64,000 nt of DNA from Thermodesulfobacterium sp. TA1. GTDB taxonomy: Bacteria; Desulfobacterota; Thermodesulfobacteria; Thermodesulfobacteriales; Thermodesulfobacteriaceae. The DNA lies in contig NZ_CP043908.1 in assembly GCF_008630935.1 (NCBI RefSeq), positions 1,178,001 to 1,242,000 on the forward strand, read 5' to 3'. Both the position numbers and the translations under genes were made by a program. The notes under the pieces are model-generated. The model saw only the letters and a list, made by a program, of their open reading frames with translations, searched no databases and was not told the DNA's origin. Positions 1 to 8,448 of this stretch are shown here, piece after piece; position 1 is the first letter of the stretch, and each line of letters begins with the position of its first letter.

Positions 1-210
1 TAACATTTCTTTTTCTTCAGGATTTAAAAGTTCTTTTTCGATTTCTATGGCTAAGATTTCTTGCTTACCGTTAGCAGTAACGGTTACCATCCCTCCACCT
101 ACCTGAACGGTAACCGTTTTTTCTTCAAGCATCTTTTGAGCTTCTTCTAACTTTTTTTGCATCTTTTGGATCTCTTTCATCATTTGCTGTAACTGGGGTG
201 GTAGTTTCAT
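1..210 (-). CDS. ybaB: YbaB/EbfC family nucleoid-associated protein (partial)
   Basis: The reading frame starts at an ATG at 210-208 and runs off the left edge, so only the first 70 residues are visible. They form a Lys/Glu/Met/Gln-rich helix (MKLPPQLQQMMKEIQKM) and then a glycine turn followed by a beta strand with TVTVQVGGGMVTVTANGK, the hallmark of the YbaB/EbfC family. These small dimeric proteins bind DNA without strong sequence preference. The gene starts 3 bases after the dnaX stop; dnaX-ybaB, often with recR, is a very common order, so co-transcription is likely. The family call is secure although the C-terminus is missing. Confidence 0.92.
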   Translation of the reverse strand, partial: MKLPPQLQQMMKEIQKMQKKLEEAQKMLEEKTVTVQVGGGMVTVTANGKQEILAIEIEKELLNPEEKEML

Positions 211-213
211 ATC

Positions 214-1728
214 TTACTCCTTGTTTAATATTTGAATATAAGATATTTTAGCAGAAAGATGGGTTAAAATTTCTTTTACCTCAGGCCTTTCTTTTATCTC
301 TTCAAGCTTAGGTTGAGGAGAAACCTCTACCTCAACCTCTACAGGCTTCTTAAAAAACTCTTTCATCTTCTCTATAAGTTCATCAAAATATGTAGTATTT
401 TTTAAATGTTCCTTAACTTTTATATGTAAACGCTGTAAATTAAAGACAGGTGAGGGTAAACTATTAGCGAGACTGTAAAGAATTGGACGGTCTTTTGCAA
501 GTAGTTCTAAAAAATCTTGCCAAGTTTTTTCAGAAAAAGTTAAAGGTTCTTTTTTTTCTTCAGTTTCTTTAAGTGAAGGTTCAAGGTTTTTATAGTCAAA
601 AGAAAGGTTAGGTAAAGTCTCTATTTTCTCTATCAATTTGTTTAGAGGAACTAATTTAGCTTGTTCGCAAACCCTTACCAAGGCTAATTCAAACTGCAGC
701 TGAGGATAACTACTTCTTCTTAATATCTCAAGGTCTCTGGTTAAGCTCTGTAAGATCAGAAAAATTTCCTCTAATTCGTATTCTAAGACTAAATCTCTAA
801 GAACTGGATTTTGAAAATGCTGGGTATTTTCTTGAGGTAGAGCTTTTGTCAAGAAAAGCTCTCTGAAAAATTCGGTTAGTTTTTCCATAAGATAGATAAG
901 GTCGGTTCCTTGTTCGTAAACCTTTTGAACAACCTCTAAGGTTTTTTTTAGGTTTTTCTCCAACAAAACTTGAGCTAATTCCTCTATTAACAAGGCTTCA
1001 TGCCATCCAAAGGCTTGAATGACATCCTCTTTGGTATGAGTTCCATAAGCCATAGCCTGGTCTAAAAGTGAAAGGGCGTCTCTTAAACTCCCTTGAGCTT
1101 CTTTAGCGATAAGTTTTAAGGCCTCCTCTTCTATCTGATAACTCTCCTTTTCACAAACGGTTTTTAGATGCTTTATTAATTGAGGAAGGTCAAGCTTTCT
1201 AAAATCATAACGCTGGCACCTAGAAAGGATGGTAGGTAAAAGCCTGTTAGGCTCGGTAGTAGCTAAAATAAAATATACATGAGAAGGTGGCTCTTCTAAG
1301 GATTTAAGAAGGGCGTTTGAAGCCTCTTTAGTAAGCATATGGGCTTCGTCTATGATATAAACCTTGGCTTTACCTCGAGTAGGAGCATATTTAAGGTTTT
1401 CGATGATCTCTCTTATTTGGTCTATTCCTCGGTTTGAAGCAGCATCTATTTCTATAACGTCTACAAAAACCCCACGATTAATCTCTAAGCAGTTAGGACA
1501 TTGATTACAGGGTTCATATCCTTCTATCGGATTTAGGCAGTTTAAAGCCTTAGCTACAAGCCTTGCTACCGTGGTTTTACCTGTTCCTTTTATACCTGAA
1601 AACAAAAGGGCATGAGAAAGCTTACCTAATTTAAGGGCATTGGCTATGGTTTTGACTACATGGGTCTGTCCTACTACTTCTTTAAACGACTGAGGTCTAT
1701 ATCTTCTGGCTAAAACTATATAAGACAT
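214..1728 (-). CDS. dnaX: DNA polymerase III subunit gamma/tau
   Basis: Clamp-loader ATPase of the replicative polymerase. The 504-residue protein has the DnaX start (SYIVLARRYRPQSFKEVVGQ), a Walker A GIKGTGKT at residues 45-52, a four-cysteine zinc module (Cys64, 74, 77, 80), a DEAH Walker B at 127-130 and an SRC motif near 169. At 504 residues it resembles a full-length tau-like product with a short C-terminal region. It lies between a small zinc-ribbon gene upstream and ybaB downstream. An A8 run near codon 261 is in frame and far from the usual gamma/tau boundary, so I do not infer a frameshifted second product. Confidence 0.97.
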   Translation of the reverse strand: MSYIVLARRYRPQSFKEVVGQTHVVKTIANALKLGKLSHALLFSGIKGTGKTTVARLVAKALNCLNPIEGYEPCNQCPNCLEINRGVFVDVIEIDAASNRGIDQIREIIENLKYAPTRGKAKVYIIDEAHMLTKEASNALLKSLEEPPSHVYFILATTEPNRLLPTILSRCQRYDFRKLDLPQLIKHLKTVCEKESYQIEEEALKLIAKEAQGSLRDALSLLDQAMAYGTHTKEDVIQAFGWHEALLIEELAQVLLEKNLKKTLEVVQKVYEQGTDLIYLMEKLTEFFRELFLTKALPQENTQHFQNPVLRDLVLEYELEEIFLILQSLTRDLEILRRSSYPQLQFELALVRVCEQAKLVPLNKLIEKIETLPNLSFDYKNLEPSLKETEEKKEPLTFSEKTWQDFLELLAKDRPILYSLANSLPSPVFNLQRLHIKVKEHLKNTTYFDELIEKMKEFFKKPVEVEVEVSPQPKLEEIKERPEVKEILTHLSAKISYIQILNKE

Positions 1729-1744
1729 GTTTATTATTTTAAAG

Positions 1745-1954
1745 CTATTTTGAAAGTTTACAACCGAGGCCTGAAATCCAAGCTTCTTTTAATTTTTCGA
1801 TTTCCTCTTCATATTCCTTAGCCGGTCTTTCTATTCCGCAGGTAAGGCACCTTACCTTCCCTTTTGCTCAGGTTCCTTCTAAAACCGCTTTTCCTCCACA
1901 GTATTTACAAACCAGAAAATCTTCTTTGTGAAAAGTTTGGTCAGGATTTTGCAT
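1745..1954 (-). CDS. Small zinc-ribbon protein with in-frame UGA (candidate selenoprotein or nonsense-disrupted gene)
   Basis: A 70-codon frame starts at ATG 1954-1952, with an AAGGA ribosome site 6 bases upstream, and ends at TAG 1747-1745. Codon 29 is TGA (1870-1868). The frame continues sensibly on both sides: CKYCGG at residues 16-21 before it and CLTCG at 36-40 after it form the two knuckles of a zinc ribbon, followed by a charged helix (KEYEEEIEKLKEAW). A hairpin with SECIS-like geometry follows the UGA (separate entry), and selA in this window shows that selenocysteine is made. Against this, the UGA is not in a CxxU or UxxC redox motif, so a C-to-T nonsense change of an Arg CGA codon remains possible. 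It sits between lhgO (17 bases upstream) and dnaX (16 bases downstream). I do not recognise a named family. Confidence 0.55.
1840..1870 (-). promoter_or_regulatory. Candidate bacterial SECIS hairpin after in-frame UGA
   Basis: Ten bases after the TGA (1870-1868, minus strand) a perfect 7-bp stem AGGTAAG/CTTACCT (1857-1851 with 1846-1840) encloses the loop GTGC (1850-1847). The loop begins 17 bases after the TGA and its first base is G. Known bacterial SECIS elements lie inside the coding sequence just after the UGA, with an apical loop about 16-37 bases away and a G in the first two loop positions, so spacing and loop both fit. The bulged U of the E. coli fdhF element is not evident. A short perfect hairpin could also arise by chance. 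Confidence 0.45.
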
Positions 1955-1971
1955 GTTTTTTCCTTAAAATT

Positions 1972-3165
1972 TTATAAAAACCGAGTTACTACATATTCAG
2001 CAAAAGGAAGACAAGCGGTAAACGCTGGAGACACTGCATTCAAGATGTGAAGACTATGTTGGTCTCCTTCTACTACAAAGTCTTGCACCAACTCCAAAGT
2101 ATCCTTGTGTAAAAGTTGGGCTCTTATACCTGGTTTCCCCCAACGGTTAAACCCTCTCTGATCCATATAATAGACTAATTTCTGGGCTTCACTTATCAAA
2201 TAAGACTTCCAATATTTTTTTAACTCATCCAAAGCAAGACTTCTAAACTTAGAATTTTTAAAAAAAAGCAAAAAGAGATACTTCCCAATCTCTGTCATCT
2301 CATTAAGTTTAAAGTTAGAAAAAAGGCCGTAATTTTCCCTTGATAAACAAGGAGTAGCAGTAGGACCGATTTTAATGGTCCCATCAATTTTTATCGTAAA
2401 ATGTACCCCTAAGAAAGGATTTTTAAGATTTGGTACAGGATAAATATTTCTTGAAATAAACTGAGAGGTGCCAGTATATTCTAAATAAAGACCTTTAAAA
2501 GGTAAAATCACATAGTCTTTACCAAAACCAAAATCTTTAGCTATTTTATCGGCGTAAAGGCCTGAGGCGTTGATGATTTTTTCTGCTGAAAAAAGGATTT
2601 TTCCTGCAAAAATTTCGTTTTCACCAAGTCTTTTTTGGTAAGGGGTGTTAAAGAAAAACTTAACACCCATCGTTTCCAAGTCTTTTTTTAAAGCGTTAAG
2701 AACCTCTATAGGGTCTACGGTTGAAGTAGTCGGGCTCCAGAGGGCTTTCTGAAAGGTTTTAGCATTAGGTTCAAGGTCTTTAAGCTCCTTTTCGTCTATC
2801 AAATAAACCTCTACCCCGTTAGCCTCTCCTCTTCTTTTTAGTTCATAAAGGGTAGGAAGGTCTTCTTCAGACTTAGCAACCACTACCTTACCGCATTTTC
2901 TTATACCAAGGCCTTTGACTTCGCAGTAGCGGGTTAGTTCTTCGTTTCCCTTTTTAGTAAACTTAGCCTTCAAGGAATCTGGATAATAGTAGAAACCTGC
3001 ATGAAGGACCCCACTGTTTCTTCCGCTGCTATGAAACCCGAGTTCTTTTTCTTTTTCTATGATATAGACTTCTTTTTCAGGAAAACGCTCCTTTAGTTTT
3101 AAACCTAAGGCAAGCCCTATGATACCTGCCCCGATAATAAGGAAATCAGCCTTTACCTTTTTCAT
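1972..3165 (-). CDS. lhgO: L-2-hydroxyglutarate oxidase/dehydrogenase (LhgO family, FAD-dependent)
   Basis: A 397-residue FAD oxidoreductase of the DAO superfamily. Its N-terminus carries the dinucleotide-binding motif GAGIIG (residues 12-17) and the second strand ends in IIEKE; the stretch HSSGRNSGVLHAGFYY is characteristic of LhgO/YgaF, as are the overall length and the SPAFTACLPFAEYV C-terminus. The family oxidises L-2-hydroxyglutarate to 2-oxoglutarate and passes electrons to the membrane quinone pool in characterised members; that role here is inferred. It is the first gene of the lhgO / zinc-ribbon / dnaX / ybaB run and has its own consensus-like promoter upstream. Confidence 0.88.
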   Translation of the reverse strand: MKKVKADFLIIGAGIIGLALGLKLKERFPEKEVYIIEKEKELGFHSSGRNSGVLHAGFYYYPDSLKAKFTKKGNEELTRYCEVKGLGIRKCGKVVVAKSEEDLPTLYELKRRGEANGVEVYLIDEKELKDLEPNAKTFQKALWSPTTSTVDPIEVLNALKKDLETMGVKFFFNTPYQKRLGENEIFAGKILFSAEKIINASGLYADKIAKDFGFGKDYVILPFKGLYLEYTGTSQFISRNIYPVPNLKNPFLGVHFTIKIDGTIKIGPTATPCLSRENYGLFSNFKLNEMTEIGKYLFLLFFKNSKFRSLALDELKKYWKSYLISEAQKLVYYMDQRGFNRWGKPGIRAQLLHKDTLELVQDFVVEGDQHSLHILNAVSPAFTACLPFAEYVVTRFL

Positions 3166-3218
3166 AAGGCTAACTTTAATATCTTTTTTCCTGTAGTCAA
3201 GGCGTCCTCAGATAGGTG

Positions 3219-3248
3219 ATATTACAAGTGTCTATTTTATTGTGTCAA
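3219..3248 (-). promoter_or_regulatory. Sigma-70 type promoter of lhgO
   Basis: On the minus strand a perfect -35 TTGACA (3248-3243) is followed after 18 bases by TAATAT (3224-3219), about 50 bases before the lhgO start. A second, weaker TTGACT lies closer to the gene. The assignment rests on consensus match and position only. Confidence 0.6.
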
Positions 3249-3473
3249 AACTTTTTGACTTGAAAATACCTCTTATGGAACAAGTTAAAAATCTTTTCTA
3301 AGAAATGAGAAGGTAGACAATTTTTGTGTGTTAGTTCTTGAGGAAGCTACCATGCCTTTTATTATTCTTAAGGCCTTTATACAATTAATGAGATAACACC
3401 CCACGTTCTCCACTTCCTGCCATATATTACTGCTTAGGTGGAATATTTTGAGCAATCTTCTAAAAAATTTAGG
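3249..3473. other. Unexplained part of 371-bp intergenic region
   Basis: The gap between the divergent lhgO and leuC holds promoters at both ends (separate entries), while its middle has no gene I can support. A 64-codon open frame exists on the minus strand (3285-3479), but it starts at TTG inside the leuC promoter, has no ribosome site and matches no family I recognise. It may be a decayed gene or insertion-sequence remnant. No strong hairpin or repeat was seen. Confidence 0.4.
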
Positions 3474-3501
3474 TTGCAAAATATTTCTTAAGTTTTAAAA
3501 T
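3474..3501 (+). promoter_or_regulatory. Sigma-70 type promoter of the leuC operon
   Basis: TTGCAA (3474-3479), a 16-base spacer and TAAAAT (3496-3501) lie 35 bases before the leuC ATG. This is the only well-spaced hexamer pair I see near the start of the seven-gene plus-strand run, so it probably drives leuC onward. No leader peptide, T-box or attenuator is visible between it and leuC. Confidence 0.5.
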
Positions 3502-3536
3502 TTATTATCTCTAAAAAAACCTGTAGGGGTAAAGAT

Positions 3537-4811
3537 ATGGGAAAAAAGCCGATGACTTTAGCAGAAAAAATCTTAGCTCACAAGTTTGGAAAAGACTATG
3601 TAGAACCAGGAGAATTAGTAGAAGTACCGGTAGATCTTACCTTAGCTAACGATATCACCGGTCCTTTAGCCATTAAAGTTTTTGAAGCTACTGGAATAAA
3701 CCGAGTTTTTGATCCAGAAAAGATAGTCCTAGTTATGGATCACTTTACCCCAAATAAAGACATAAAAAGTGCTGAACAGGTAAGGATATGTCGTGAATTT
3801 GCGAGAAAGTACCGTCTTCCTCATTATTATGAAGGTGGGGCTTGCGGAATAGAGCATGCCCTTTTACCTGAGCTAGGACTGGTTGTGCCTGGAGACATAG
3901 TAATAGGTGCGGATAGTCATACTTGTACCTACGGAGCACTTGGTGCTTTTGCTACAGGAGTTGGGTCTACAGACCTTGCCGGTGCCTGGATAACCGGGAA
4001 AACCTGGTTTAAGGTGCCTGAAACCATCAAGTTTGTTTATTACGGAAAGCTTAAGCCTTGGGTTACAGGAAAGGACTTAATCCTTTATACCATAGGAGAC
4101 ATTGGGGTAGACGGAGCCCTTTACAAGGCGATGGAGTTTACCGGAGAAGTTATAGAAAGTCTATCGATGGCAGAAAGGTTTACCATGTCCAACATGGCGA
4201 TAGAAGCTGGGGGAAAGGTAGGATTAATAATCCCAGATAAAAAAACTTTAGCCTATGTTAAAAAACATTCTACTAAACCTCCTTTAGTTTTAAAACCTGA
4301 CAAAAAAGCCACTTATGCAGAAATAAGGGAATATGATGTCTCTCAAATAGACCCTGTAGTAGCTTTACCTCACCTTCCTTCTAACGTAAAATCAGTGAAA
4401 GACCTTCCTAAAATTTATATAGACCAAGTAGTGATAGGGTCCTGCACCAACGGCAGGTTAGAAGACCTTGCCATAGCTGCTAAAATCCTTAAAGGAAGAA
4501 AAGTAAATCCTAACGTAAGATGTATCATTATCCCTGCTACTCCTAAAATCTATAAGGAAGCCCTAAAAAAAGGCTTTTTAGACATTTTTATAGAGGCTGG
4601 GGCTATAATATCTCCTCCTACATGTGGACCTTGTTTAGGAGGACACATGGGTATCCTTGCCAAAGGAGAAAAGGCTGTAGCTACTACCAACAGAAATTTT
4701 GTAGGTAGGATGGGACATCCTGAAAGTGAGGTTTATTTAGCCAGCCCTGCCGTAGCTGCTGCCAGTGCGGTTACAGGATACATTACCACACCTGAAGAAT
4801 TAGGTCTATAA
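3537..4811 (+). CDS. leuC: 3-isopropylmalate dehydratase large subunit
   Basis: Large subunit of the aconitase-type enzyme that isomerises 2- to 3-isopropylmalate in leucine synthesis. The 424-residue protein has the three cysteines that bind a [4Fe-4S] cluster, Cys303 (GSCTNGR) and Cys363/Cys366 (PTCGPCLGG), plus the aconitase-superfamily stretch [13 protein letters not shown]. It is the short HacA/LeuC2 type shared by archaea and many thermophiles, in which related pairs also act on homoaconitate or citramalate-derived acids, so substrate choice is not settled by sequence. The AGGGG upstream is the ribosome site. leuD follows after 14 bases. Confidence 0.95.
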   Translation: MGKKPMTLAEKILAHKFGKDYVEPGELVEVPVDLTLANDITGPLAIKVFEATGINRVFDPEKIVLVMDHFTPNKDIKSAEQVRICREFARKYRLPHYYEGGACGIEHALLPELGLVVPGDIVIGADSHTCTYGALGAFATGVGSTDLAGAWITGKTWFKVPETIKFVYYGKLKPWVTGKDLILYTIGDIGVDGALYKAMEFTGEVIESLSMAERFTMSNMAIEAGGKVGLIIPDKKTLAYVKKHSTKPPLVLKPDKKATYAEIREYDVSQIDPVVALPHLPSNVKSVKDLPKIYIDQVVIGSCTNGRLEDLAIAAKILKGRKVNPNVRCIIIPATPKIYKEALKKGFLDIFIEAGAIISPPTCGPCLGGHMGILAKGEKAVATTNRNFVGRMGHPESEVYLASPAVAAASAVTGYITTPEELGL

Positions 4812-4825
4812 AAAGGAGGTTAGTT

Positions 4826-5326
4826 ATGCAAAACATAAAAGGTAAAGCCTGGAAGTTTGGAGATAACATAGACACAGATGTTATCATTCCTGCAAGATAT
4901 CTTAATACCACCGACCCAGAAGAACTTGCCAAACATTGCATGGAAGATGCAGACCCAGAGTTTGCCAAAAAGGTAAACCCTGGCGATATCATAGTAGCAG
5001 GTAAAAACTTTGGTTGTGGTTCATCCAGAGAACATGCCCCCATAGCGATAAAAGCCTGTGGTATCTCCTGTGTGATAGCCGAAAGCTTTGCCAGGATCTT
5101 TTACCGCAATGCCTTTAACACCGGACTTCTTATCCTTGAATGCCAAGAGGCATCAAAAGACATAGAAACAGGGGATGAGCTTGAGGTTTATCCTGAAGAA
5201 GGAAAAATCATAAACCTTACCAAGAATAAAACCTATACTACCAAACCTTTACCGCAGTTTATGAAAGAAATTTTAGAAGACGGAGGATTAATTCCTCACA
5301 TCATGAAAAAGTTTAAAAAGGACTAA
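4826..5326 (+). CDS. leuD: 3-isopropylmalate dehydratase small subunit
   Basis: Swivel-domain subunit that pairs with LeuC. At 166 residues it is the usual length of the short LeuD type. It opens with [21 protein letters not shown] and carries the substrate-binding loop [12 protein letters not shown] at about residues 61-72, both signatures of the family. A strong ribosome site (AAAGGAGG) precedes the ATG. leuC upstream and mazG two bases downstream indicate a single transcript. leuA and leuB are not nearby, although a synthase of the LeuA superfamily lies at 53 kb. Confidence 0.96.
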   Translation: MQNIKGKAWKFGDNIDTDVIIPARYLNTTDPEELAKHCMEDADPEFAKKVNPGDIIVAGKNFGCGSSREHAPIAIKACGISCVIAESFARIFYRNAFNTGLLILECQEASKDIETGDELEVYPEEGKIINLTKNKTYTTKPLPQFMKEILEDGGLIPHIMKKFKKD

Positions 5327-5328
5327 AA

Positions 5329-6111
5329 ATGAAGGTTACTAAAGATCAGGCTGGGTTTGAAACTCTAAGAGAAATAGTAAAAAACTTACGAGGAGAAAAG
5401 GGCTGTCCTTGGGATAAACAGCAAACCCCCCAAACCTTAAAAAAATATCTTATAGAAGAAACCTACGAACTTATAGAAGCCATAGAAAAAGAAAAGGATG
5501 AAGAAGTCAGAGAAGAGTTAGGGGACTTATTATTTTTGTTAATTTTTATCCTCTATCTTTATGAGGAAAAAGGGGTCTTTTCCTATAAAGACCTTTTTTA
5601 TTATACCGCTCAAAAGATGATAAAACGCCATCCTCATGTGTTTGGAGACGAGGTAGCTAAGACTGCGGAAGAGGTGTTAAAACATTGGCAGAGGGTAAAA
5701 AAAGAAGAAGGTAAAAGTTCTTCGGTTTTAGGGAACATTCCTAAAAGCTTGCCTGCGTTGCAAAGAGCTTTCCGTTTAGGAGAAAGGGCAGCAAGAGTAG
5801 GTTTTGACTGGGAAGCTCCTGAAGAGGTTTTAAACAAGCTTAAAGAAGAAACAGAAGAATTAAAAGAAGCGATTAAAAAAGGAGACCAAGAAGCCTTAAA
5901 AGAAGAAATAGGAGACCTTCTTTTCACCGTAGCCAATCTTTCTCGTAAACTAAACATCAATCCTGAAGAAGCCTTAAAAGTAGCTTTAGAAAAGTTTGAG
6001 ACTCGGTTTAAACGCTTAGAACAAGAAGTAGAAAAAAGAGGGCTTTCTTGGGAAGAACTAAGTTTGACACAGCTTGATCAAATCTGGGAAGAGATTAAAA
6101 ATTCTTTATGA
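5329..6111 (+). CDS. mazG: Nucleoside triphosphate pyrophosphohydrolase
   Basis: House-cleaning enzyme that hydrolyses NTPs and dNTPs to monophosphates and pyrophosphate. The 260 residues contain two MazG domains: the first with GEKGCPWDKQQTPQTLKKYL and the metal-binding EETYELIEAIE helix (about 42-52) followed by EELGDLLF, the second repeating this as EETEELKEAI and EEIGDLLF near 175-203. Tandem domains and length match classic bacterial MazG rather than the single-domain phage or archaeal forms. It starts two bases after leuD and overlaps the next gene by four bases (ATGA), so translation is probably coupled. Confidence 0.95.
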   Translation: MKVTKDQAGFETLREIVKNLRGEKGCPWDKQQTPQTLKKYLIEETYELIEAIEKEKDEEVREELGDLLFLLIFILYLYEEKGVFSYKDLFYYTAQKMIKRHPHVFGDEVAKTAEEVLKHWQRVKKEEGKSSSVLGNIPKSLPALQRAFRLGERAARVGFDWEAPEEVLNKLKEETEELKEAIKKGDQEALKEEIGDLLFTVANLSRKLNINPEEALKVALEKFETRFKRLEQEVEKRGLSWEELSLTQLDQIWEEIKNSL

Positions 6112-6839
6112 ACCAAACGGTATTAAAGGTAGAAAACCTTTACTTTGCCTACGACGAAGCTTTAGTATTAAAAGATATAAACTTTGAGGTGAAACAAGGA
6201 GATTTCTTAGCCCTGATAGGTCCTAATGGAGGGGGAAAATCTACTCTAATCAAATGTATCTTAGGCTTTTTAAAACCGATTAAAGGGAAGGTTTTTTGGT
6301 GGAATAAAGAATTAAAAGATTTTAAAGAATGGTTTAAAATAGGTTATGTCCCTCAAAGGGCAGGTGATTTGATAGACTTTTTAACCCCCCTTACAGTAAA
6401 AGAATTTTTAATACTACCTGAAAAATGGTATAATAAACGTTTAAACCCAACCTATTTAGCAGAGGTTATCCACCTTTTTGGGCTTGAAAACTTATTAAAT
6501 AAAAAATTAGGACAACTATCTTACGGACAACTACAAAGAGCTTATATAGCAAGGGCCTTAGTTTTAAAACCGCAGGTTTTGATCCTTGATGAACCTTCGG
6601 TAGGCCTTGACTTTTTTTCTCAAGAAAGATTTCATAATGTGTTAAAAGATCTACATCAAAAAGGCCTTACCATTCTTCTTATCACCCATGAAACCTGGTT
6701 GCTCACCAAATCGGTAAATAAAATCGCCTGTATTAACAAAAATCTATTTTTCCACGGAAGTCACGAAGAGTTTTGTGTTTTAAGCACCCAAAAAGATTTT
6801 TATTCTGACTATCATCGGATAGAACATACCCACTGGTAA
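6108..6839 (+). CDS. Metal ABC transporter ATP-binding protein (ZnuC/MntB type)
   Basis: ATPase of a manganese/zinc/iron-type importer. The 243 residues show Walker A GPNGGGKS (38-45), Q-loop VPQR (81-84), signature LSYGQ (137-141), Walker B LILDEP (158-163) and the switch His in LITHE. The sequence and its pairing with an ABC-3 permease three bases downstream place it in the metal-chelate group. No periplasmic substrate-binding protein is encoded nearby, so the third component must lie elsewhere and the metal cannot be named. The start codon overlaps the mazG stop. Confidence 0.9.
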   Translation: MNQTVLKVENLYFAYDEALVLKDINFEVKQGDFLALIGPNGGGKSTLIKCILGFLKPIKGKVFWWNKELKDFKEWFKIGYVPQRAGDLIDFLTPLTVKEFLILPEKWYNKRLNPTYLAEVIHLFGLENLLNKKLGQLSYGQLQRAYIARALVLKPQVLILDEPSVGLDFFSQERFHNVLKDLHQKGLTILLITHETWLLTKSVNKIACINKNLFFHGSHEEFCVLSTQKDFYSDYHRIEHTHW

Positions 6840-6842
6840 AAA

Positions 6843-7691
6843 ATGAACGAGCTTTGGTTATCTTTAGATATTTTAAAGTATGGGCTTTTATCTGGAGTTT
6901 TCCTTGGAATTTCTTTTGCCTTTACCTCTCCTTTTTTGGTCTTAAAAAGAAATTCTCTTTTTCCTCATGCCTTAACCCACATTTTATTTTTAGCCATTAT
7001 ATTTATTTCTGTACTTTCAGAATTTTTCCCCTCTCTTTTAGCCTATCCTGTTTTAGAATACCCTATCATGGGACTGATAGCCTTTTTCTGTACCTTTTTA
7101 ATTTTTTTCTTAAAAAGAAAGCTTAAACTTTATGAAGATACTGCAACTTCTATCATTACCAGCTTAGCCCTGGGCATAGCTTTAATCATCATCGCAAAAA
7201 CCTCTCAATATGACACCAGACTTCTTTCCTATCTTTTTGGAAGTTTGTTAGTGGTTAGTTCTAAAGAAGTTTTTGACAGCCTATGGATATCCCTTTTAAC
7301 CGGAGTGGTGTTTTTTAAGTATTATCCTCTCTGGGTAACCCAAACCACAGACGTTGAGGTCCCAGGGATTGATTTTAAATGGCCTAATTTCTTTTTTTTA
7401 GTCGTTCTAACCCTTCAGGTTTTTATTAGCATTAAACTTATGGGGGTGCTGTTGGTTTCTTCTCTGTTTGTGTTTACCAGCACCTTTGGGTTAAAAATAG
7501 GTAAAAATCTTAAACAAACTATCTTATTAACTACTTTAACCAACCTTTTAAGCCTTTTAACCGGAATGCTGTTTTCTATTCTATGGGATATACCTTTTTC
7601 AAGCGCAGTAGTCTTATGTATGAGTTTTTGGCTATTGATTTTACTTATTTTTAAAAAAGGGGAGGTCTTAGGTGGTAGAATTTATAGATAG
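6843..7691 (+). CDS. Metal ABC transporter permease (ZnuB/ABC-3 family)
   Basis: Very hydrophobic 282-residue inner-membrane protein with about eight predicted membrane segments. It has family stretches such as LLSGVFLGISFAFTSPFLVLKRNSLFPHALTH near the N-terminus and LMGVLLVSSLFVFTSTFG in the second half. It is partner of the ATPase just upstream. The last 20 bases overlap the start of tatD, implying translational coupling. The substrate is inferred from family only (Zn2+, Mn2+ or Fe2+). Confidence 0.9.
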   Translation: MNELWLSLDILKYGLLSGVFLGISFAFTSPFLVLKRNSLFPHALTHILFLAIIFISVLSEFFPSLLAYPVLEYPIMGLIAFFCTFLIFFLKRKLKLYEDTATSIITSLALGIALIIIAKTSQYDTRLLSYLFGSLLVVSSKEVFDSLWISLLTGVVFFKYYPLWVTQTTDVEVPGIDFKWPNFFFLVVLTLQVFISIKLMGVLLVSSLFVFTSTFGLKIGKNLKQTILLTTLTNLLSLLTGMLFSILWDIPFSSAVVLCMSFWLLILLIFKKGEVLGGRIYR

Positions 7692-8448
7692 TCATGCCCA
7701 TCTTAACCTTCCAGAGTTCAAAAAAGATTTAGAGGATACCATCAAAAGGGCTAAAGAAGCAGGGGTTATACACTGCATAGTAGTAGGTATTAACCCTTCT
7801 ACCAACAAAAAAGCCTTAGAACTGTATCAAAAATATCCTGACTTCATTTCTCCAGCTATAGGGTTTCATCCCCATGAGGTTAAAAAAATCGCAGAAAAAG
7901 ACTATTTGGAGCTTGAAAATTTATTAACCCAAGCAGTAGCTCTTGGAGAAATTGGACTTGACTGGGTAAAGGAATATTCACCTAAAGAGATGCAAATAAA
8001 ACACTTTGAAAAACAACTTTCCTTGGCTAAAGCCTATCAAAAACCTGTAATCCTTCATCTTAGAGGAGACGAAGGCCTTTGGAAAACCGCCGTGGATATT
8101 CTTAAAAACTTTTTGCCGATTAAGTTTGTATCTCACTGTTTTACTGCAGGTGCTAAAATAGCAGAAATGGTCCTTGATATAGGAGGATATATCTCTATCC
8201 CTGGGGTTGTAACCTTTCCTAAGGCTGAAGACCTAAGAGAGGCAATAAAACTTATTCCTTTAGACCGGATTTTGATAGAAACCGACTGCCCTTACTTAGC
8301 CCCTGTGCCTTTTAGAGGAAAAAGAAACGAACCTGCCTTTTTGCCATATACTGCTCAAAAAATCGCGGAGATAAAAGGGGTTTCTTTAGAAGAGTTTTCA
8401 GAAAAAGTTAAAGCAAATACTATAGGATTTTTCTCTTTGGTGCTATAA
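7672..8448 (+). CDS. tatD: TatD family metal-dependent hydrolase/DNase
   Basis: Metal-dependent hydrolase of the amidohydrolase-fold TatD family, whose members act as 3'-5' DNases and in some cases as D-aminoacyl-tRNA deacylases. The 258 residues carry the metal-binding DSHAHLN at 6-12, GEIGLDW near 101, HLRG, FVSHCFTAG and the C-terminal ETDCPYLAPVPFRGKRNEP. The start is a GTG at 7672 inside the permease gene, preceded by GGGGAGG; no ATG gives the family N-terminus. It ends just before aspS, and the aspS -10 element overlaps its stop codon. Confidence 0.93.
   Translation: MVEFIDSHAHLNLPEFKKDLEDTIKRAKEAGVIHCIVVGINPSTNKKALELYQKYPDFISPAIGFHPHEVKKIAEKDYLELENLLTQAVALGEIGLDWVKEYSPKEMQIKHFEKQLSLAKAYQKPVILHLRGDEGLWKTAVDILKNFLPIKFVSHCFTAGAKIAEMVLDIGGYISIPGVVTFPKAEDLREAIKLIPLDRILIETDCPYLAPVPFRGKRNEPAFLPYTAQKIAEIKGVSLEEFSEKVKANTIGFFSLVL

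Noticed and set aside
930-955. A8 run in dnaX as a gamma/tau frameshift site
   Set aside because: The run is near codon 261, well before the usual gamma end, and lacks a clear downstream hairpin or upstream Shine-Dalgarno-like stimulator. The main frame is intact.
3256-3300. TTGACT at 3257 as a plus-strand promoter
   Set aside because: No acceptable -10 lies at 15-19 bases, and the pair at 3474-3501 is much better for leuC.
3285-3479. 64-codon open frame on the minus strand in the lhgO-leuC gap
   Set aside because: It starts at TTG inside the likely leuC promoter, has no ribosome site and no recognisable family, so I list the region as unexplained rather than as a gene.
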